This document shows, piece by piece, positions 61,776 to 64,000 of a DNA stretch of 64,000 bases (its first letter is position 1; every line of letters starts with the position of its first letter). The notes under the pieces were generated by a model. It did no database searches and was not told where the DNA came from. It saw only the letters and a list, made by a program, of their open reading frames with translations. The position numbers and the translations under genes are program-made. Location: NCBI GenBank assembly GCA_946811185.2, contig OX328113.1, forward strand, positions 25,891,521 to 25,955,520, given 5' to 3'. The stretch is from Hippopus hippopus. Its lineage: Eukaryota > Mollusca > Bivalvia > Cardiida > Cardiidae.

Positions 61776-63059
61776 GAAGAAGGTAACGATACTGAGGTCC
61801 AGAACCCTGTTTTGTCATCATACCAACCGGCATCATTGTACCATGACGAGCTTATGGCAATATACGTTTGGCCATTTGCTCTTGTTGTCATATATACCAT
61901 ACTGGGAACGATCGGTAACACCGTTGTGTTGTATATTTATATTTTTCGGTGGAAGAAAACGAAAACACGAATATTTATCATTGCCTTGGCAATCTTTAAC
62001 TTTATCAACAGTATTTTTGATATGCCTGTCGAAGCCTACATATTGTGGCATCCACTACAATTTGACAATCACTGGTTATGTAAGATAACAAGAGGAGTGA
62101 CGTTCATTATAAACAATGTCTGCGCATGTATATTTGTTGCCATAGCAATTGACCGGATGTTACTTGTTTACAGACCGTTTAAAAGGATAGCTTACACGGT
62201 GAGATATGCTAAACGTGCGTGCTTGATCGCATTTGTTGTTGGTACTTTGACAAGTTGGCCTGGATTAGTGTTTTACGGGACGGCAACTGTTCCCGAAAAA
62301 TTGGAATCTGTTGTAGTGCTGGGCAAAACATGTTACGTGTCAGATTTTTACATGAAAGAGGAAAATGTTAAATGGCCGACATTGTTTAATACTATATTGT
62401 TCGCTTTAATGATTGCACTCTATGTGTTGTTAGCCGGGATGTATATTCTAATAGGAAGGAAAATATACCAAGTCACGAAATGCGACTTGGATGAAAAACG
62501 AATTCGCAACAAAAGACTATCAAAGAATAAGAGCATTTTACAATCTATCCGTAGAATAGCTGTTGGAAGTATTTTTAATAAAACTTTAAAACAGGGTACT
62601 CAAAACAAATATAATGTTGAGCCAGTAGAGCAGGTACCAAACGCTGAAGATGACGTCAGATCCATTTCCTTTGACGATACGGAAACCCACGGACAGAACC
62701 GATCCGACGCGAAACATATACCGGCGGAAGCTCGGCGTAGTGCGCCGCGCATGAGCAGACGTATTTCCAGCATCAATTCCCAAGCGTCACGAGGCAACAC
62801 GATTACAATGTTGTTAATTACAGTAGCGTATATGATTTCATTCTTGCCGTATGTCATTATTGTTTCGCTTAGATATTATGACAAAAACTATTATTATGGT
62901 TTAAATCGAAGTCAGAAGATTGCCAACCATATATTTCTGAGGACCTATTTTTTAAACTCGGTTATCAATCCGATGTTGTATAGCTTTACAAATAAGGAAT
63001 TTAGGGGAATCTTAAAAGCTATTGTGTACAGAATCAAATGTGTACTGATGAGAAAATAA
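61770..63059 (+). CDS. Rhodopsin-class (class A) G-protein-coupled receptor, intronless
   Basis: It is 429 aa with an intact frame and ATG context GAGAGATGG. Seven membrane segments lie at about 33-58, 67-92, 102-133, 148-170, 203-230, 344-368 and 385-406. Class A marks: N50 (1.50), C104 and C188 (extracellular disulfide), D128-R129-M130 (DRY variant), W163, P360 and N400-P401-x-x-Y404. N6 is a glycosylation sequon. The third intracellular loop is long (about 232-343) and rich in Arg, Ser and acidic residues. Oddities: N77 replaces the usual Asp at 2.50, F358 replaces the toggle Trp at 6.48, and TM5 lacks its usual Pro. It is probably a peptide- or orphan-type receptor; ligand unknown. A Fam-A MITE begins 65 bp after the stop. 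Confidence 0.9.
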   Translation: MAEEGNDTEVQNPVLSSYQPASLYHDELMAIYVWPFALVVIYTILGTIGNTVVLYIYIFRWKKTKTRIFIIALAIFNFINSIFDMPVEAYILWHPLQFDNHWLCKITRGVTFIINNVCACIFVAIAIDRMLLVYRPFKRIAYTVRYAKRACLIAFVVGTLTSWPGLVFYGTATVPEKLESVVVLGKTCYVSDFYMKEENVKWPTLFNTILFALMIALYVLLAGMYILIGRKIYQVTKCDLDEKRIRNKRLSKNKSILQSIRRIAVGSIFNKTLKQGTQNKYNVEPVEQVPNAEDDVRSISFDDTETHGQNRSDAKHIPAEARRSAPRMSRRISSINSQASRGNTITMLLITVAYMISFLPYVIIVSLRYYDKNYYYGLNRSQKIANHIFLRTYFLNSVINPMLYSFTNKEFRGILKAIVYRIKCVLMRK

Positions 63060-63124
63060 CTTTTTTACAAGACGCCAAATTCTAGATACAAACGTTATAT
63101 TCGTCCATTATTGAAAACGTGTGA

Positions 63125-63391
63125 GTATTCTCTGTGAAAAGGGAATTCAGTGCATCTGCAAAAAGTATCGACAAATGTCAGCCTGCGCAGTCCGCGCAGG
63201 CTGACATTGGTCGAAACTTTTTGCTATTTGTAAAAGTTTCTGCCTGTCAAAGGACCAGTCTACGGTACTTCATGATTCATTCGGTTGTTAAACAAAATTG
63301 ATTTAGAGGATCCATTACTATATGATGTCTTGCTTGGTATTATGTACCACTGAGATGCATTAAACACCCTTTTGCCAGAGCAGAGCTCATA
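63125..63391 (+). mobile_element. Fam-A MITE in GPCR 3' flank
   Basis: TGAGTATTCTCTGTGAAAAG to CCAGAGCAGAGCTCA; hairpin CAGCCTGCGCAGTCCGCGCAGG. It may be transcribed as part of the 3' UTR. Confidence 0.82.
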
Positions 63392-63454
63392 TTCAGTTGA
63401 CAAAGTTAATGTGGCTCAACGATATGATCTGTTTGTAAAAAGGCAATATTGTCG

Positions 63455-63610
63455 TAAAGGACATATTTCTGGTTAACATTATTTTCTCCTTTTCTGGCGA
63501 TGTTTTAAAAGTCTTTTTTGGGGTTGTTTTAACTCCCTTTACCGGACGATAAAATTCAAGCCATGTTCAAATTGAAAGCATTTGCATACGACGAATGAAA
63601 TGAAACTCAA
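63455..63610 (-). mobile_element. Fam-D MITE fragment
   Basis: TTATTTTCTCCTTTTCTGGC, GATGTTTTAAAAGTC, then CTCCCTTTACCGGACGATAA and AAGCATTTGCATACGACG. Confidence 0.6.
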
Positions 63611-63739
63611 AATTTGAAATATTATGCTTGATTACAAAACTTTTATCCTTTTTTCATGATGGTCTCAAAAGCCATCTTCCTATGGACAGTTAATCATAGG
63701 GTTTTTTTTTTCTGTAGAGGGTGAAAAATGTATCGTTAA

Positions 63740-64000
63740 GGGAAGATATATAGGATCTGACATGAGTTGGTATTTGAGATAAAATTTAATTAAACGAGTC
63801 TGGGGAAAATGTTATTAAGCGAGCCCATGGCGAGCTTAATAACATTTTTTTCCTGACGAGTTTAATAAAATTTTATCTCAAACGCCAATGAATGTCAGAT
63901 TCTTTTTATCACATAACGATATTTCACGATCATAGATTAAAAGATGCAAAACCATCTATATCTATGCACACGCGGCAATATCCATAAAACCGTTTGACTT
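63740..64000. repeat. Fam-G repeat with internal foldback, cut by window end
   Basis: ATAGGATCTGACATGAGTTGG, then arms 63750-63825 and 63835-63905 (ATAAAATTTAATTAAACGAG ... GTTTAATAAAATTTTAT) pair around CGAGCCCATGGCGAGC. Ends with AGATGCAAAACCATC and CGGCAATATCCATAAAAC as at the window start. Confidence 0.7.

Overview
The window is animal genomic DNA, AT-rich, with few genes and saturated with short mobile elements. A heterodont-type bivalve mollusc is the most likely source. That is inferred from three things: intronless or few-intron animal genes, dense hairpin MITEs, and tRNA-headed SINEs with CAAT tails of the kind common in bivalve assemblies. Species cannot be fixed from sequence alone.

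Three coding loci can be supported. (1) At 4029-6155 (+) is a two-exon, apparently intact pogo/Tigger-type DDE transposase or transposase-derived gene with an N-terminal psq helix-turn-helix, a D-D-35-D core and a C-terminal PHD-like zinc finger. (2) At 45136-52098 (+) is a decayed tyrosine-recombinase (DIRS-order, Ngaro/PAT-like) retrotransposon. It still shows split direct repeats A1...B1-A2...B2 and remnants of Gag, RT, RNase H and tyrosine recombinase. (3) At 61770-63059 (+) is an intact intronless rhodopsin-class GPCR of 429 aa. A broken mariner/Tc1-superfamily transposase lies at 9588-10097 with an inverted partial copy at 10098-10432. A very weak Tc1 helix-turn-helix remnant may lie at 6634-6828.

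Most of the rest is a few dispersed families, named here for cross-reference. Fam-A: about 265 bp, ends like TGAGCCATGCTCTG, GC-rich hairpin, 18 copies. Fam-B: about 265 bp, ends like TGGCTTGCAACACGCGAAAA, two hairpins, 4 copies. Fam-C: about 210 bp, ends like AACCCTTAGGCTGCTAA, AGACTGCAC hairpin, more than 20 copies or fragments. Fam-D: about 200-250 bp, ends near ACCCTTTACC, hairpin around GGAGAAAATGCTGG, more than 20 copies. Fam-E: 337-629 bp, inserted at TTAA, 5 copies. Fam-F: about 500 bp, with a foldback head. Fam-G: lies at both window ends and near 7.4 kb. Fam-H: about 230 bp, 31.8-34.0 kb. SINE-1: about 310 bp, tRNA-like head, (CAAT)n tail, five copies with visible target-site duplications and many fragments. 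SINE-2 and SINE-3 are further tRNA-headed families.

Layout. 0-4 kb: Fam-G/Fam-A, then a gene-free 2.3 kb stretch with nine copies of one TAACGTAATTCAC-type motif in both orientations, just upstream of the pogo-PHD gene. 6-13 kb: palindromes, MITEs and the mariner inverted duplication. 13-19 kb: a nested-insertion stack, a satellite with three-monomer higher-order period, and MITEs. 19-45 kb: mixed MITE/SINE/microsatellite DNA with a degenerate 108-112-bp tandem array (25.5-27 kb). 45-52 kb: the YR retrotransposon. About 410-bp arms at 44706-45117 and 56812-57236 form an inverted pair around it. 52-60 kb: MITEs, a 53-bp minisatellite split by a Fam-E copy, and a 680-bp element with about 85-bp terminal inverted repeats. 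60.4-63.1 kb: the GPCR and its leader, whose start codon lies in a degenerate tandem repeat. 63.1-64 kb: Fam-A, Fam-D, Fam-G. The genes do not form a pathway; the common thread is successive transposon activity, readable in order of insertion.
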